Shown: positions 8,766 through 19,338 of the stretch, piece after piece | How the letters are laid out: the number at the start of each line of letters is the position of its first letter | Position numbering within the stretch: the first letter of the stretch is position 1 | Source of the DNA: RYN-230 sp963711705 | GTDB lineage: Bacteria; Actinomycetota; Actinomycetes; Streptosporangiales; Streptosporangiaceae | DNA length: 64,000 bases | Direction of reading: 5' to 3' | Assembly: GCA_963711705.1 (NCBI GenBank) | Contig: CAVQFM010000012.1 | Coordinates: 248,001-312,000 of the forward strand | Program-made: the position numbers and the translations under genes | Notes under the pieces: model-generated | Database searches by the model: none | What the model saw: only the letters and a program-made list of their open reading frames with translations | Told to the model about the DNA's origin: nothing

Positions 8766-10001
8766 TCACCGCACGTCGAGCCCGGTGACCGCGCGGCCGA
8801 TGATCATGCGCTGGATCTCCGACGTGCCCTCGAAGATGGTGAAGATCTTGGCGTCCCGGTGCCATCGCTCGACCGGGAAGTCGCGGGTGTAGCCGTTCCC
8901 GCCGAGGATCTGGATGGCCTGCTCGGTCACCCGGACCGCGGTCTCGCTCGCGACCAGCTTGGATATCGATCCCTCGGCGCCGTCCAGGGCCACGCCCTGC
9001 CGCGCCATCCAGGCCGCCCGCCAGGTGAGCAGGCGGGCCGCATCCACCGCGGCCTGCATGTCAGCGAGCATGAAGCTGATGGCCTGGTTCTGCCCGATGG
9101 GGCGGCCAAACTGGATGCGCTGGGTCGCGTAGTCGCGGGCGAACTCGGCCGCGGCCCGGCCGACACCCACGGCCATCGCGGCCACGCTGGGCCGGGATGC
9201 CTCGAACGTCTTCATCGCCGCCTGCTCACCGCCCCGCCCGCCCGCCCGGACCCGGGCCAGCCGGGCATCCAGCCGCTCCTTGCCGCCGACCAGGCAGCGC
9301 CCGGGCACCCGGACCCCGTCCAGCACCACCTCAGCCGTGTGCGAGGCGCGCACGCCATGCTTACGGAACTTCTGGCCCTGGCTGAGCCCGGGTGCGCCCG
9401 GCGGGATGATGAAGCTCGCCTGGCCCCGGCTGCCCAGCGCGGGGTCCACCGAAGCGACGACCACATGCACGTTGGCGATGCCACCGTTGGTCGCCCACGC
9501 CTTGGTCCCGGTGAGCACCCATTCGTCGCTGGCCTCGTGGTAGTCGGCGCGGGTCCGGATGGCACCGACGTCACTGCCCGCCTCCGGCTCGGACGAGCAG
9601 AACGCGCCGAGCTTGACCTCACCGGGGGTGCCGAACATCTCCGGGAGCCACTCCCCCACCTGCTCGGGCGTGCCGTTGCTGGCCACGGCGACCGCGGCCA
9701 GGGTGCTGCCGACCAGCGACAGCGCGATGCCTGCGTCGCCCCAGAAGAGTTCCTCGAAGGCAATGGGGATACCCAGCCCGCTGGGCTCGAGCCACTGCCC
9801 GGAGAAGAAGTCCAGCGAGTACAGCCCGATCTTGGCCGCCTCCGCCAGGATGGGCCACGGCGTCTCTTCCCGCTCGTCCCACTCCGCGCCCGCGGGCCTG
9901 ATGACCTCGGTGGCGAACCCGTGCACCCAGTCCCGCATCTCGCGCAGCTCCGGCCCGGGTTCGAGGGAGAATCCGCCGGGGCCGTCAGGTCCAGTGCTCA
10001 T
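8766..10001 (-). CDS. Acyl-CoA dehydrogenase
   Basis: FAD-dependent alpha,beta-dehydrogenation of an acyl-CoA in fatty-acid or amino-acid degradation. 411 residues, a typical length. The FAD/substrate motif CSSEPEAGSDVGAIRTRA and the helical C-terminus ending FEGTSEIQRMIIGRAVTG are visible; the Glu of FEGTSE is the expected catalytic base. Start ATG at 10001 is preceded by a strong GAGGAG. Two operator-like palindromes lie 30-70 bases upstream (10032-10069), so repression by a TetR-type regulator is likely. The gene lies downstream of the RamB-like gene on the same strand, but the 130-base gap with operators suggests its own promoter. Chain-length specificity is not predictable. Confidence 0.92.
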   Translation of the reverse strand: MSTGPDGPGGFSLEPGPELREMRDWVHGFATEVIRPAGAEWDEREETPWPILAEAAKIGLYSLDFFSGQWLEPSGLGIPIAFEELFWGDAGIALSLVGSTLAAVAVASNGTPEQVGEWLPEMFGTPGEVKLGAFCSSEPEAGSDVGAIRTRADYHEASDEWVLTGTKAWATNGGIANVHVVVASVDPALGSRGQASFIIPPGAPGLSQGQKFRKHGVRASHTAEVVLDGVRVPGRCLVGGKERLDARLARVRAGGRGGEQAAMKTFEASRPSVAAMAVGVGRAAAEFARDYATQRIQFGRPIGQNQAISFMLADMQAAVDAARLLTWRAAWMARQGVALDGAEGSISKLVASETAVRVTEQAIQILGGNGYTRDFPVERWHRDAKIFTIFEGTSEIQRMIIGRAVTGLDVR

Positions 10002-10031
10002 GCTGCTCCTCGGGATCCGCGGGACCTATGT

Positions 10032-10069
10032 TACCGAACGGTAGCACTACTGGGTTACCCACAGGTAAC
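10032..10069 (-). promoter_or_regulatory. Two operator-like palindromes upstream of acyl-CoA dehydrogenase
   Basis: TACCGAACGGTA (10032-10043) and GTTACCCACAGGTAAC (10054-10069) are perfect inverted repeats built on the same TTACC/GGTAA half-site. They sit immediately upstream of the dehydrogenase start at 10001. Short palindromes of this kind are typical of TetR-family repressors of fatty-acid genes. No TetR gene is in the window. Confidence 0.55.
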
Positions 10070-10133
10070 AAGTCCCGGAACTTCACGCCCGCGCCGGCCC
10101 GGAGCACGCTACCCGGGCCGGCCCGCGGCTCAG

Positions 10134-11606
10134 CTACTCGCTGCCATGCCGGTCGAGGAAGTCATACACGTCCGCCTCGTCCACCCCGGGAAAGCTGCCG
10201 GTCGGCAGCGCGGACAGGATGTGCGAGTGGGCCCGGGCCGACGGCCACGCCATCCCTTCCCAGCGGGCGGCCAGCCGGGCGGGCGGCCGCTGGCAGCAGT
10301 CACCGTCCGGGCAGCGCGACACCATGCGCTTGGCCGTGTCCCGGCCGCGGAACCACCGCGAGTTCGCATAACCGGTGCCGAGCGTGATGGCCATGCCGCG
10401 CTCGTGCCCCGGATCGACGTGCGCCACGCACCAGTAGGTCCCCGAGGGGGTGTCCGAGTACTGGTGGTACGGGGAGAAGCGGTCCGCCGAGGCGAACACC
10501 TGCCGGCCCGACCACTGCCGGCACATCCGCTGGCCCTCGATCGCGCCGGTCGGGTCGGCGGGCAGCACCAGCTCATCGTTCTCGTAGGCCTTGTAGATGA
10601 TGCCGCTCTCGTCGTTCTTCACGAAGTGACACGTCAGGCCCAGGTGGTGGGTAGCCAGGTTGGTGAACCGGTGGGCCGCCATCTCATACGAGACCGAGAA
10701 CACATCCCGCAGGTCCTCCACGGACAGGTCCCGCGACTGCTTGGCGTCGAGCAGGAACCGCGCGGCCGCCTGCTCCGGCACCAGCACGGCGGCGGCGAAG
10801 TAGTTGGCCGCCACCCGCTGCCCGAGGAAATCGGCGAAGTCCCGCGGCGCGGCGTGCCCGAGCACGAAGTGCCCCAGCGTCTGCAGCAGGATGGTCCGCG
10901 GCGTGTGCATGCCGATGGATTCCTGCTTCAGGTAGATGCGCCGGTTGCGCAGGTCGGTAACGGACCGCACGGAGCGCGGCAGGTCCTGCGCGTACCGGAC
11001 GGCGAACCCGTGATGCCCGACGATGGCCAGCAGCGCGCCCTGCGACAGCGCACCGCCCCGGTAGCCGACCGTGGCCAGCGCCTCGGCCGCGGCGGTCTCG
11101 ATGTCGGGAAAATAGTTGCCCCGCTCGCGCATGGCCTCGCGCAATTCCGCGTTGGCCACCCGCGCCTCCTCCGGGGTAGCGGTCGGCCGGGTGCGCTGCC
11201 TGCGCAGCTCACCGTAGAGCGTGACGAGATGCTCGAGCACGTCGCTGGGCACCCGGGCGCCCACTTTCAGGTGCGGCAGGCCCAGCGCGGCATAGACCGG
11301 ATCGCGCTGCGCCTCCTCCAGCGCGATCTCCAGCTGGGCCCGGCGGCTCGGCGGCTGGTGGCGCAGGAGTTCCTCGGCTGGCACCGACAGGGCCCGGGCC
11401 AGCTCGTCGATCAGCGACAGCTTCGGCTCCCGGCGCCCGTTCTCCAGCAGGGACAGCGCGGACGGCGCGCGTCCCACCCGGGAGCCCAGCTCGGCCAGGG
11501 TGAGGCCACGGGCCCGGCGCAGGTGCCGCAGCCGCTGACCGAACGTCGCCAGGTCTAGACCACTTGGTGTCAATGTCAGCGATTCTTTCTCGGACAAGTC
11601 TGTCAC
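10134..11606 (-). CDS. ramB: RamB/ScfR-like XRE-family transcriptional regulator
   Basis: 490-residue regulator of acetate/short-chain acyl metabolism. An N-terminal XRE helix-turn-helix (about residues 20-80, FGQRLRHLRRARGLTLAELG) is followed by an IrrE/ImmA-like region (around LLQTLGHFVLGH, residues 240-255) and a C-terminal domain with the Cys-rich segment CPDGDCCQR. This order is that of RamB, the regulator of acetate genes in corynebacteria and mycobacteria. It is divergent from isocitrate lyase, the classic RamB target, which supports the name. The GTG start at 11606 lacks a clear binding site, so a leaderless or very short leader transcript is possible. Orthology rather than mere family membership is inferred from context. 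Confidence 0.86.
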   Translation of the reverse strand: MTDLSEKESLTLTPSGLDLATFGQRLRHLRRARGLTLAELGSRVGRAPSALSLLENGRREPKLSLIDELARALSVPAEELLRHQPPSRRAQLEIALEEAQRDPVYAALGLPHLKVGARVPSDVLEHLVTLYGELRRQRTRPTATPEEARVANAELREAMRERGNYFPDIETAAAEALATVGYRGGALSQGALLAIVGHHGFAVRYAQDLPRSVRSVTDLRNRRIYLKQESIGMHTPRTILLQTLGHFVLGHAAPRDFADFLGQRVAANYFAAAVLVPEQAAARFLLDAKQSRDLSVEDLRDVFSVSYEMAAHRFTNLATHHLGLTCHFVKNDESGIIYKAYENDELVLPADPTGAIEGQRMCRQWSGRQVFASADRFSPYHQYSDTPSGTYWCVAHVDPGHERGMAITLGTGYANSRWFRGRDTAKRMVSRCPDGDCCQRPPARLAARWEGMAWPSARAHSHILSALPTGSFPGVDEADVYDFLDRHGSE

Positions 11607-11724
11607 ATGTTCACTTTAGAAGAAATCTGACAAATATTCAGCATGGTGCACCCTAGCTTTGCCTGACCACGCCCCGCAGGCTCGGGGTTATCCCCCCTGG
11701 GGACGGCAAAACATGGAGGGCACA
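11607..11724. promoter_or_regulatory. Divergent ramB-aceA control region
   Basis: A 118-base region with an A/T-rich core (about 11605-11645) unlike the flanking genes, suitable for back-to-back promoters. CTTTGC at 11657-11662 and an inverted copy (GCAAAA) at 11706-11711 match the TTTGC core of the RamB consensus from corynebacteria. Outside the core the match is poor, so binding is only suggested. The second element overlaps the aceA leader just before its ribosome binding site. Confidence 0.45.
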
Positions 11725-13098
<1,374 letters not shown>

Positions 13099-13578
13099 CT
13101 AGGAAAGCAGCCGGGTCTGGGCCGGGACGCGGGGCGTCCCGTCGCCATAGCCGTCATCGTCGCGCCGGCCTGCGGACCGCCACCGCGATGGGATGAACGC
13201 CGGGATGATCATGGCCGCGCCCAGCACCACGAGCACGCCGCTGACCAGCATCGAGTGGATGCCCGCGCCAATCTGCTCGTGGCGCAGCGGGATCAGCCGG
13301 CCGGCCAGGGCGGCGTTCAGCCCGAGCAGCGCGGTCCAGGCCAGCATCACCAGCCCGGGCAGCGCGGTGCTCAGCGGTGAGACCGGGGCCACCAGCAGGA
13401 CACCGAGAAACAACCCGGCCAGCAGCAGGATGCCGAGCGCGCTCAGCCCGCTGATGCTGGTCAGGCTGGTGTTCCCGGCGGCCAGCCGGAGCATCTTGGC
13501 CACCGCCCAGCCCCCGCCGAGGAAGATCGCCGCGGCCAGGCAGACGGCCAGCCCCAGGCCGAGCAAGTGTCGCAGCAT
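13099..13578 (-). CDS. Four-helix membrane protein of unknown function
   Basis: 159 residues with four hydrophobic segments (about 5-30, 45-68, 72-92 and 105-125) and a charged C-terminal tail rich in Asp, Gly and Arg. I do not recognise the family. It converges on aceA with no gap: its stop starts on the base after the aceA stop. The composition is that of a real gene, and no alternative reading frame fits as well. Upstream, 13579-13734 holds nothing I can name. Confidence 0.7.
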   Translation of the reverse strand: MLRHLLGLGLAVCLAAAIFLGGGWAVAKMLRLAAGNTSLTSISGLSALGILLLAGLFLGVLLVAPVSPLSTALPGLVMLAWTALLGLNAALAGRLIPLRHEQIGAGIHSMLVSGVLVVLGAAMIIPAFIPSRWRSAGRRDDDGYGDGTPRVPAQTRLLS

Positions 13579-13734
13579 ATGATCACCAACTCCCGGCTGC
13601 CGGTTTGGTGCAGCTCACGGCGCAAGACTCTAGTTGACCATCCCCTGACCAGCAGCGCAGACAGCTATTCCGGCCGCGTTACGGCGGCCCGGTCCACCCG
13701 CCAGCCGCGTCCCTAACCTCGCCGGGCAGGACAC

Positions 13735-14260
13735 CTAGGATGCGGTCCGGCTGGCGGGCGGCTCGTCCCCCTGGCCGGCCAGGCCGGGCAGCGCGGCACC
13801 GGGACCGGCCAGCGGGCCGGTGCCGCTGGCCAGCGCATCGACCGCCCCGGCCAGGTCGGCCAGGGCGGGCAGCGCACCGTTCAGCGCGCTGCGGCGTTCC
13901 GGCGGCAGGGCGGCCTGGGCCTCGCTGAGCAGCCGCTCGTTCAGCGTCTTCCAGCGCAGCACGGCCGTCTCGCCGGCCGGCGTCAGGTCCAGGCTGGCGG
14001 TGCGCCGGTCAGCCAGCCCCGCCAGTCCGGGTGACCAGGCCCGACTGACGCAGCGACTGGGTCAGCGTGGCCACCGAGCTCGGCGCCAGCCGCAGCAGGC
14101 GGGCCAGCTGGCCGGGCCGGGATCCGGGATTCTCGGCCAGGCAGGACAGCATTTCCAGCTGGGCCACGGACAGCCCGGACTGCCGGTCAGCGGCCCGGGC
14201 CGCCCGGCGCATGGCGCGGCGCAGCCGGGACACGGCATCGGCCAGGTCAGCTGAAGGCAC
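13735..14260 (-). pseudogene. MarR family regulator, broken by a one-base frame shift
   Basis: Winged-helix repressor of the MarR family in two frames. Residues 1-79 (GTG start at 14260) contain the recognition region QLARLLRLAPSSVATLTQSL and end GLVTRTGG, after which the frame stops. Shifting one base near 14020, at a run of four G, restores LADRRTASLDLTPAGETAVL and the C-terminal dimerisation helix down to 13735. The corrected protein is about 174 residues, normal for MarR. The DRR wing motif is intact, so selection acted on the full product until recently, or the extra G is a sequencing error. Its start overlaps the end of the preceding small gene by 14 bases, implying co-translation. Confidence 0.75.
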
Positions 14261-14441
14261 CAGGTACCTCCCCCGCCAGCCGGGCGTGATCCCCGGCCGA
14301 GGCCAGCGCGGTGCCGGCCCCAGCCATCCCCGCCGCCAGCACCGTGAACCCGGCCCGCGACCCAGCCGCGCCGCCCGCCCGGTGCAGGGTGACCGTCACC
14401 AGCGCGGGCAGGCAGGTGAGCGGGAAGGTAACGAGTGACAT
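14247..14441 (-). CDS. Small hydrophobic protein upstream of the MarR gene
   Basis: 64 residues, ATG at 14441. The N-terminus (SLVTFPLTCLPALVTVTL) and the middle (AGFTVLAAGMAGAGTALA) are hydrophobic and could form two membrane spans. No family recognised. It overlaps the MarR gene by 14 bases. A TATACT element ends 7 bases before the ATG, and no ribosome binding site is visible, so translation may start on a leaderless or nearly leaderless transcript. Its reality rests on the promoter and the coupling to MarR. Confidence 0.5.
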   Translation of the reverse strand: MSLVTFPLTCLPALVTVTLHRAGGAAGSRAGFTVLAAGMAGAGTALASAGDHARLAGEVPGAFS

Positions 14442-14448
14442 AAAAGCT

Positions 14449-14454
14449 AGTATA
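14449..14454 (-). promoter_or_regulatory. -10 element (TATACT) of the small protein/MarR operon
   Basis: TATACT on the minus strand is a near-consensus -10 hexamer in an A/T-rich island (14440-14480) that stands out in this GC-rich region. The -35 is poorly defined. Transcription would begin at or very near the ATG at 14441. Confidence 0.4.
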
Positions 14455-14707
14455 GCGACAGACAAAGTAGAAATTGAGACACGGGTCGCCAGGAGACCCA
14501 GCGCACCGCGAGCGGCGCGCCGAACTCCCGCATTCCGCCGGTCCGGCCCGCCAACCGCGAATAGTGTGCGTGATCTGCGGGACATGCCGGCACGGTACTG
14601 GCCAGGAGTGGCTTCGACCGACAGACTCGTCCCGGGGGAAGTCCGACTACACCCTCGCGCGGCATCAGGCCGGACAGCAGCAGCTGGCCGGTGCAGAAGG
14701 GACGCCG

Positions 14708-15711
14708 ATGCAGGAACTGCGCATCGTCGCGGTGAGCGAGGACGGCAGCTACGCCGTCCTCGCGGTACCCGGGCGCGGCGGGCGCTTTTCCCTGCCAATC
14801 GACGACCGGCTGCGGATCATCGCACGCGGGCAGTTCTCCCGGCTCGCGCAGTACGAGATCGAAGTGGAGAGTCCCTTGCGACCCAAGGAGATCCAGGACC
14901 GGATCCGTGCCGGAGAGACCGCGGAGGAAATAGCCGATGCCGCGGGGGTGCCCATCGAGCGTGTCCGCCGGTTCGAGGGCCCGGTGCTGGCCGAGCGGGC
15001 GTACCGGGCGCAGGAGGCGCAGGGTGCGACCATCCGGCGGCCCGGGGACTCCGGTCCCGGCCCGCGGCTGGGTGACATCGTGTCCGAGCGCCTGGCCGCG
15101 CTGGGCGCCGTGGCCGAGGACGTGCAGTGGGACTCGCGGAAGCGGGGCGACAACAGCTGGCAGGTCCAGCTGATGTTCAGCATCGGCGGCCGGCCACAGC
15201 TGGCCGAATGGGCGTTCGACCCGCGTCGCAGGCATGTCGTCCCGGCCGACGATGATGCCGCGCGGCTGTCGCTGCCCGAGGCCGACCTGGCGGAACTGGC
15301 GCCTGCGGTGCGGGCCCCGGCACCGCCCCGGGCGACCGTGACGCCGATCACCAGCCGGCTGGCGGCGGCCGCCACGCCGCCCGCCGCCGACCCGCACCCC
15401 GCGTCGGCCCCAGCACACGAAGCACGGGCCCACGAAGCACGGGCCCAGGAGGCCCGGCGGCCAGAGCCGGCCGTGCCTGCGGCGCGGGCCAGTACGGCCC
15501 AGCCCGGGGAAGCGCAGGCCGGTGAGGCACGTGGCGGCGAAGCCCGGGCCGTGGAGGCGCGGGCGGCGGAGCCAGAAACCACGGCGGCCGCCCCGGACAC
15601 GCGCCGGCGCCACCGCGCCGGGCGCGGAAAGCCGCGGGCGGCCGGGCCCGGCGCTCGTCCGTGCCCTCCTGGGATGAGATCATGTTCGGCACTTCACGGC
15701 AGCCGGATTAA
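14708..15711 (+). CDS. sepH: Septation protein SepH (frame shift near the C-terminus)
   Basis: Cytoplasmic regulator that binds FtsZ and stimulates Z-ring assembly in Streptomyces and relatives. The conserved N-terminal domain (DUF3071) covers about residues 1-170: QELRIVAVSEDG at the start, a helix-turn-helix-like stretch (AEEIADAAGVPIERVRRFEGPVLAERAY), then LGDIVSERLAALG and NSWQVQLMF. A long Ala/Glu/Arg-rich disordered linker with HEARA repeats follows. The conserved C-terminal tail VPSWDEIMFGTSRQ is encoded in the next frame and ends at TAA 15709-15711. One base is therefore missing around 15625-15655, in a G/C run. Uncorrected, the frame runs on to 15847 with a meaningless tail. AAGG is well placed before the ATG. 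Confidence 0.92.
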
Positions 15712-16234
15712 ATCCAGCTGGCATGACTTTCCCGGCGCCTGGCCGGCCCGGCCAGCCGATTGCCGCCCGGCAATCTGGCCTGCCGTGCCAATACCGCGAC
15801 GGGCCGGACGGGCCGGTGATTGGCTGCCGTTTCGCCGGTCCCGGTGAATTCCGGGCCAGCTATAAGCCCGAATGGCCAGTGCGGCCCGGCTCGCGGTGAC
15901 TGCCTGGCACTACCGCAGGACGGGGCTATGCTGCGGCCCCGCCACTGGGCCCAGGTGCGGTCCGGGGCCCGCCGCCAGCCGTCATGCGGGCGCGGTGATT
16001 TCATTGTGCGAAAGCAACCATCCGGCGCAATCGCCGTCTCCGGGGCACCGCCCGCGAGCCGGCTCCGATATCACTATGTGATAGGCGGACACCGTGGCCG
16101 CCGGAGCCTGCCCGCCCCTATCACGGCCGCGCCAGCCCGCGCACCAGGTACCCGGTTACTGACCCGGCCGCTGGCCAGGACCGCGTACCATCAGCCAACG
16201 TGGGTGTGCGACGGTGCGGCGAGGATGGCCGGGC
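15712..16234. other. Non-coding stretch between sepH and the PEBP lipoprotein
   Basis: About 520 bases without a supported gene. Several A/T-richer patches (around 15700-15720, 15995-16025 and 16065-16085) could hold promoters or a terminator, but I could not define one. No RNA gene recognised. Confidence 0.45.
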
Positions 16235-16795
16235 ATGAGCTGGCTGGCTAGCCGGCCACGGCCGCGCTGGGCCGGAGCCGTGGCCGCGGGGACCGTGGCC
16301 GCCCTGGTCAGCGGATGCGGCCTGGTCGGCGGCCAGCGGTCCATCTCGACCGGCACCGCGATGACCGTGACGAGCCAGGCGTTCAGCCAGACCGAGCCCA
16401 TCCCGGCCAGGTTTACCTGCCACGGCAAGGGGGTGAGCCCGTCCATCCACTGGACCGGTGAGCCGACCGGCACGAAATCGCTCGCCCTTATCGTGGACGA
16501 TTCCTCGGCGCCTATCACCCCGTACATCTACTGGATAGTTTTCGATATAGGCCCGCAGACCAGCGGCACGCTGATCAACGGGGTTCCCACCGGCGCCCGG
16601 CAGGCGGACAACAGCAAGGGAACCGACGGATATGATCCACCCTGCCCGGTGAATGGCAGCCACACCTACCGGTTTACTGTTTATGCTCTGAACCGGGAAC
16701 TCCCGCTGCCCGAGGGGGTCTCGCTGAAAACGGCATGGACCGCAATCGCACAAGCGACCATCGCGCGTGGTAGGCTAACCGCAACGGCCAATTAG
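16235..16795 (+). CDS. YbhB/YbcL-type PEBP-family lipoprotein
   Basis: Phosphatidylethanolamine-binding-protein fold, about 186 residues from ATG 16235 (GTG 16214 is an in-frame alternative). An Arg-rich N-terminus, a hydrophobic stretch and the lipobox LVSGCG indicate a lipoprotein anchored outside the cell membrane. The PEBP core shows PARFTCHGKGVSP, the ligand-site segment IVDDSSAP (usually DPDAP), YWIVFDIGP, and DGYDPPCPVNGSHTYRFTVYAL. The ligand and role of bacterial PEBP lipoproteins are largely unknown. The gene stands alone, with long flanks on both sides. Confidence 0.87.
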   Translation: MSWLASRPRPRWAGAVAAGTVAALVSGCGLVGGQRSISTGTAMTVTSQAFSQTEPIPARFTCHGKGVSPSIHWTGEPTGTKSLALIVDDSSAPITPYIYWIVFDIGPQTSGTLINGVPTGARQADNSKGTDGYDPPCPVNGSHTYRFTVYALNRELPLPEGVSLKTAWTAIAQATIARGRLTATAN

Positions 16796-16941
16796 TAATC
16801 AGATGGTTGCAGCGCGTAAACGGGCCGGGCAAAAAATTCTCTAAAGCCATGACAACGTCCATACGGTCCGTCAGACTGACTGACCAGTAGCTCAGCCTTG
16901 GATGGATTCGAGGCGCTAGCGACACAGGGGAAGGCCCGCGT

Positions 16942-16985
16942 GATGGCCGCGTGTGTGCCTAGCTAGCGCTACCCATGCGGCCATC
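16942..16985 (+). other. Stem-loop in the leader of the low-complexity membrane protein gene
   Basis: GATGGCCGCGTG (16942-16953) and CATGCGGCCATC (16974-16985) pair over 12 positions with one G-U wobble. The loop contains GCTAGCGC, which also pairs with GCGCTAGC at 16913-16920. The structure ends 17 bases before the ATG at 17003, so it could influence translation. No known riboswitch class is recognised. Confidence 0.4.
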
Positions 16986-17002
16986 GCGTGTTGGGTGGTG
17001 CG

Positions 17003-18974
17003 ATGTATCTGCTCGTGATCGGCCTCGTCGCCGTGATCATCGCGATCCTCGTCGCGGCCTTTCTTACCTTGCGGCGCAGGCCTGCTGATGATGAGGACGA
17101 GCCGGATTCGCGGCCGTCGGTCCGGGACCGGGTCCGCGGACGCGGCCGGGACGACCGGTGGGACGGTGCACCGCGCCGCCCAGCTGGGCGCACCACTGCC
17201 GGGGGCCGCCCGGTGGTGTCCCGGCGGCCCGGCTCGGATGCGGATGGTTATCGCCGCCCGAGCCGCGGCTACGAAGCAGCCGGATACGACCAGGACCGCG
17301 GGTACGAGCCAGCACCGCGCGGCTACGGCGAGCGGAGCCCGGTGGGCGGATACGAGCCCGAGCCGGTGCCGGCCGCCCGGCGGGGCGGGCGTTACCCCGA
17401 GGCAGGCGCGGCCGCCGGCCTGGCCGCGGCGCCGCCGCTATGGACGCCCGTGGCGCGGTCGCCACGGACTACGACACGGGCCCGGGCGCCGCGCTCTACG
17501 ACACCGGCCCGGGCGCCGCGGCCGACCTCACCGCCACGCAGGTGCACGCCGACCCGGACCTGGCCGATTCGGACGTGTTCCCCCGGGTGCGCGCGGACAT
17601 CCCCCGCCCGGCCAGCAAGGCGGGCAAGCAGCGCAATCAGCCCAAGAGCCGTGGCAAGGCATCCCGCAAGCACGACGACGACGAGAACGACTGGCCGAGC
17701 ACCGAGTGGGACAAGCTGTCCGACGTGGAGTACTGGGCCGAACTGTCCGCCGACAAGCCGCTGGCCACGACGGCGCGTACCGCGCAGGCCGGCCCGGCCA
17801 AGCCCGCAGCGGACACCGCCCGGGGCGCCCGCGCCGCGTCCGGGCGGCCCGCCGCGCCGCCGGCCCCCGTGGACTACCCCGACGGCACGGTGGGCGGCAG
17901 CGGCCGGCCCAGCGCCGCCAGTCACCGCCCGCGCGGCCGCAGAGCACCAGGCCACCAGCAGGCCGCGAACCAGGCCCGCAGCGCCCAGCCGGCCAGCCAG
18001 CCAGCGCCCAGCGGACCGACCCGCGGGCAGGCGACCCGGCCGAGCGGCTCGGCGCCCGCCGTGAGCAGCCGGACGTGACAGAGCGGATCCCGGTCCGGGA
18101 CCGCCAGCGGCGGCCCGCGACTCCCCCGCCGTACGCTGACGACGACCCGCTGACCAGCCCGTCGTTTTCCCGGGCCAGTGCGCCCACCGAGGACAGCCGG
18201 TCCTACCGCGGGCAGGCCCGCAGCAGCAATGGCAGCGCCCCGGCGGGTGGCTATCCGCGGACGCCGGGCAGCGGCGGCTATCCCAGCAGCCCAGCCGAGC
18301 CGGACGGCTACCCCGCCCCGGCCAGTGGCCGCCGGGACTACCCGGCCGTGCCCACCGCCGCTGGCTACCCAGACCCCGGCGACCGGACCGACCCCCTTGG
18401 CGTCCGCACCGACCCGCGCGGCGGCCGGCCCGCCGCCAGCCGGCCGGCCGGGGATAGCCGGCGCCAGGCCGAATCCGCCCCGCCAGCAGCGGCCAGCAAC
18501 CCGTACGGCAGTTTCGTGGACAGCGCCCCGCCGCCCCGCGCGGCCAGCCCCCGCCCGGCCAGCCCCGGCCCGGCGGGCAGTGCGCCGGCCAGCACCGGGC
18601 CGCACTACCCGCCGGCCCAGCCGCCCGCCAGCGCCGCCGGCTACCCCGGATACGGGACCGGCCCATCTACCGCGTACCCAGACCCGTACGGGCCACCCTC
18701 CGGTGGGTACCCGTCAGCCGGGTCTGGCCCTGACGGGAGCACCGGCTGGTACTCCGCCCCGCCCGCTCCCGCCCCGCAGCCGTCCGGTGAGTACCCGTAT
18801 CCCGGCACGCCGAGTGGCTACCCGGGTAGTAACGGTTACCTTGCCCAGCCCAGCCCGGCCGAGTACGGGAGCACGTACGGTAACGGCCCGGACGGGGGCC
18901 GATACACCGGCGGGCACCGCAGTCACCCTTACCGCCCTGACGAGTATGGCGGCTATCCCCCTCGCCAGGGTTGA
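17003..18974 (+). pseudogene. Single-span membrane protein with long Pro/Gly/Tyr-rich tail, two frame shifts
   Basis: An N-terminal membrane helix (MYLLVIGLVAVIIAILVAAF) is followed by RRR and a long disordered region. The coding signal moves through three frames: residues up to about 17440, then a second frame to about 18060, then a third to the stop at 18974. Each change equals one missing base; corrected length is about 657 residues. The middle frame holds an ordered acidic/aromatic motif, NDWPSTEWDKLSDVEYWAEL (about 17690-17748), followed by DKPLATTARTAQ. I believe this motif recurs in actinobacterial membrane proteins of unknown function. The last third consists of PxGYP/GGYP-type repeats. 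The frame changes may be assembly indels. Function unknown. Confidence 0.65.
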
Positions 18975-19027
18975 CAAACCCACCCCGCGCGCCGCGAGAA
19001 TGTGCCGACCGACGCAAGGCAGGGGAG

Positions 19028-19318
19028 ATGCTGGACGGAACTCGCGACCACGCACGCAGTTACCATTTGCACCGGCTGGCTACCGCGCTGGACACCAGAG
19101 GGCTGCATGCGTCAGTGAAGACCACCTACCCCGCCGCACTGCACATTTTCATCCCGGGCGCGACCATGCTGGCCGAGAGCATCGACTGCACGCCGGCCAC
19201 CGACGGCATGGGCCGGCTTCGCTGGTATTACCGGTGGTCCTGGGGTGAGGTGCTGCACGACACGGAAGACCCGTCGGCGGCCGCGGCCAAGATCGCCGAG
19301 GTGCTGTCCTCGCGGTAG
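19028..19318 (+). CDS. Small conserved protein, YbjN-like appearance
   Basis: 96 residues from ATG 19028 (an in-frame TTG at 18971 is less likely). No signal peptide or membrane span. The alternation of helix and strand, with central IFIPGATMLAESI and WYYRWSWGEVL segments and a helical C-terminus, resembles small YbjN/T3SS-chaperone-like actinobacterial proteins, but this is only an impression. AGGGGAG lies immediately before the ATG, slightly close for a binding site. TTGACA at 18971-18976 with GAGAAT at 18996-19001 is a possible promoter overlapping the previous stop. Function unknown. Confidence 0.62.
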   Translation: MLDGTRDHARSYHLHRLATALDTRGLHASVKTTYPAALHIFIPGATMLAESIDCTPATDGMGRLRWYYRWSWGEVLHDTEDPSAAAAKIAEVLSSR

Positions 19319-19338
19319 CCGTCCCCGGTACCCCGGGA

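Noticed and set aside
8859..11558. 899-codon open frame opposite acyl-CoA dehydrogenase and ramB
   Set aside because: It spans two convincing genes and their intergenic operators, and has shadow composition (His/Arg/Gly/Pro) with no motif.
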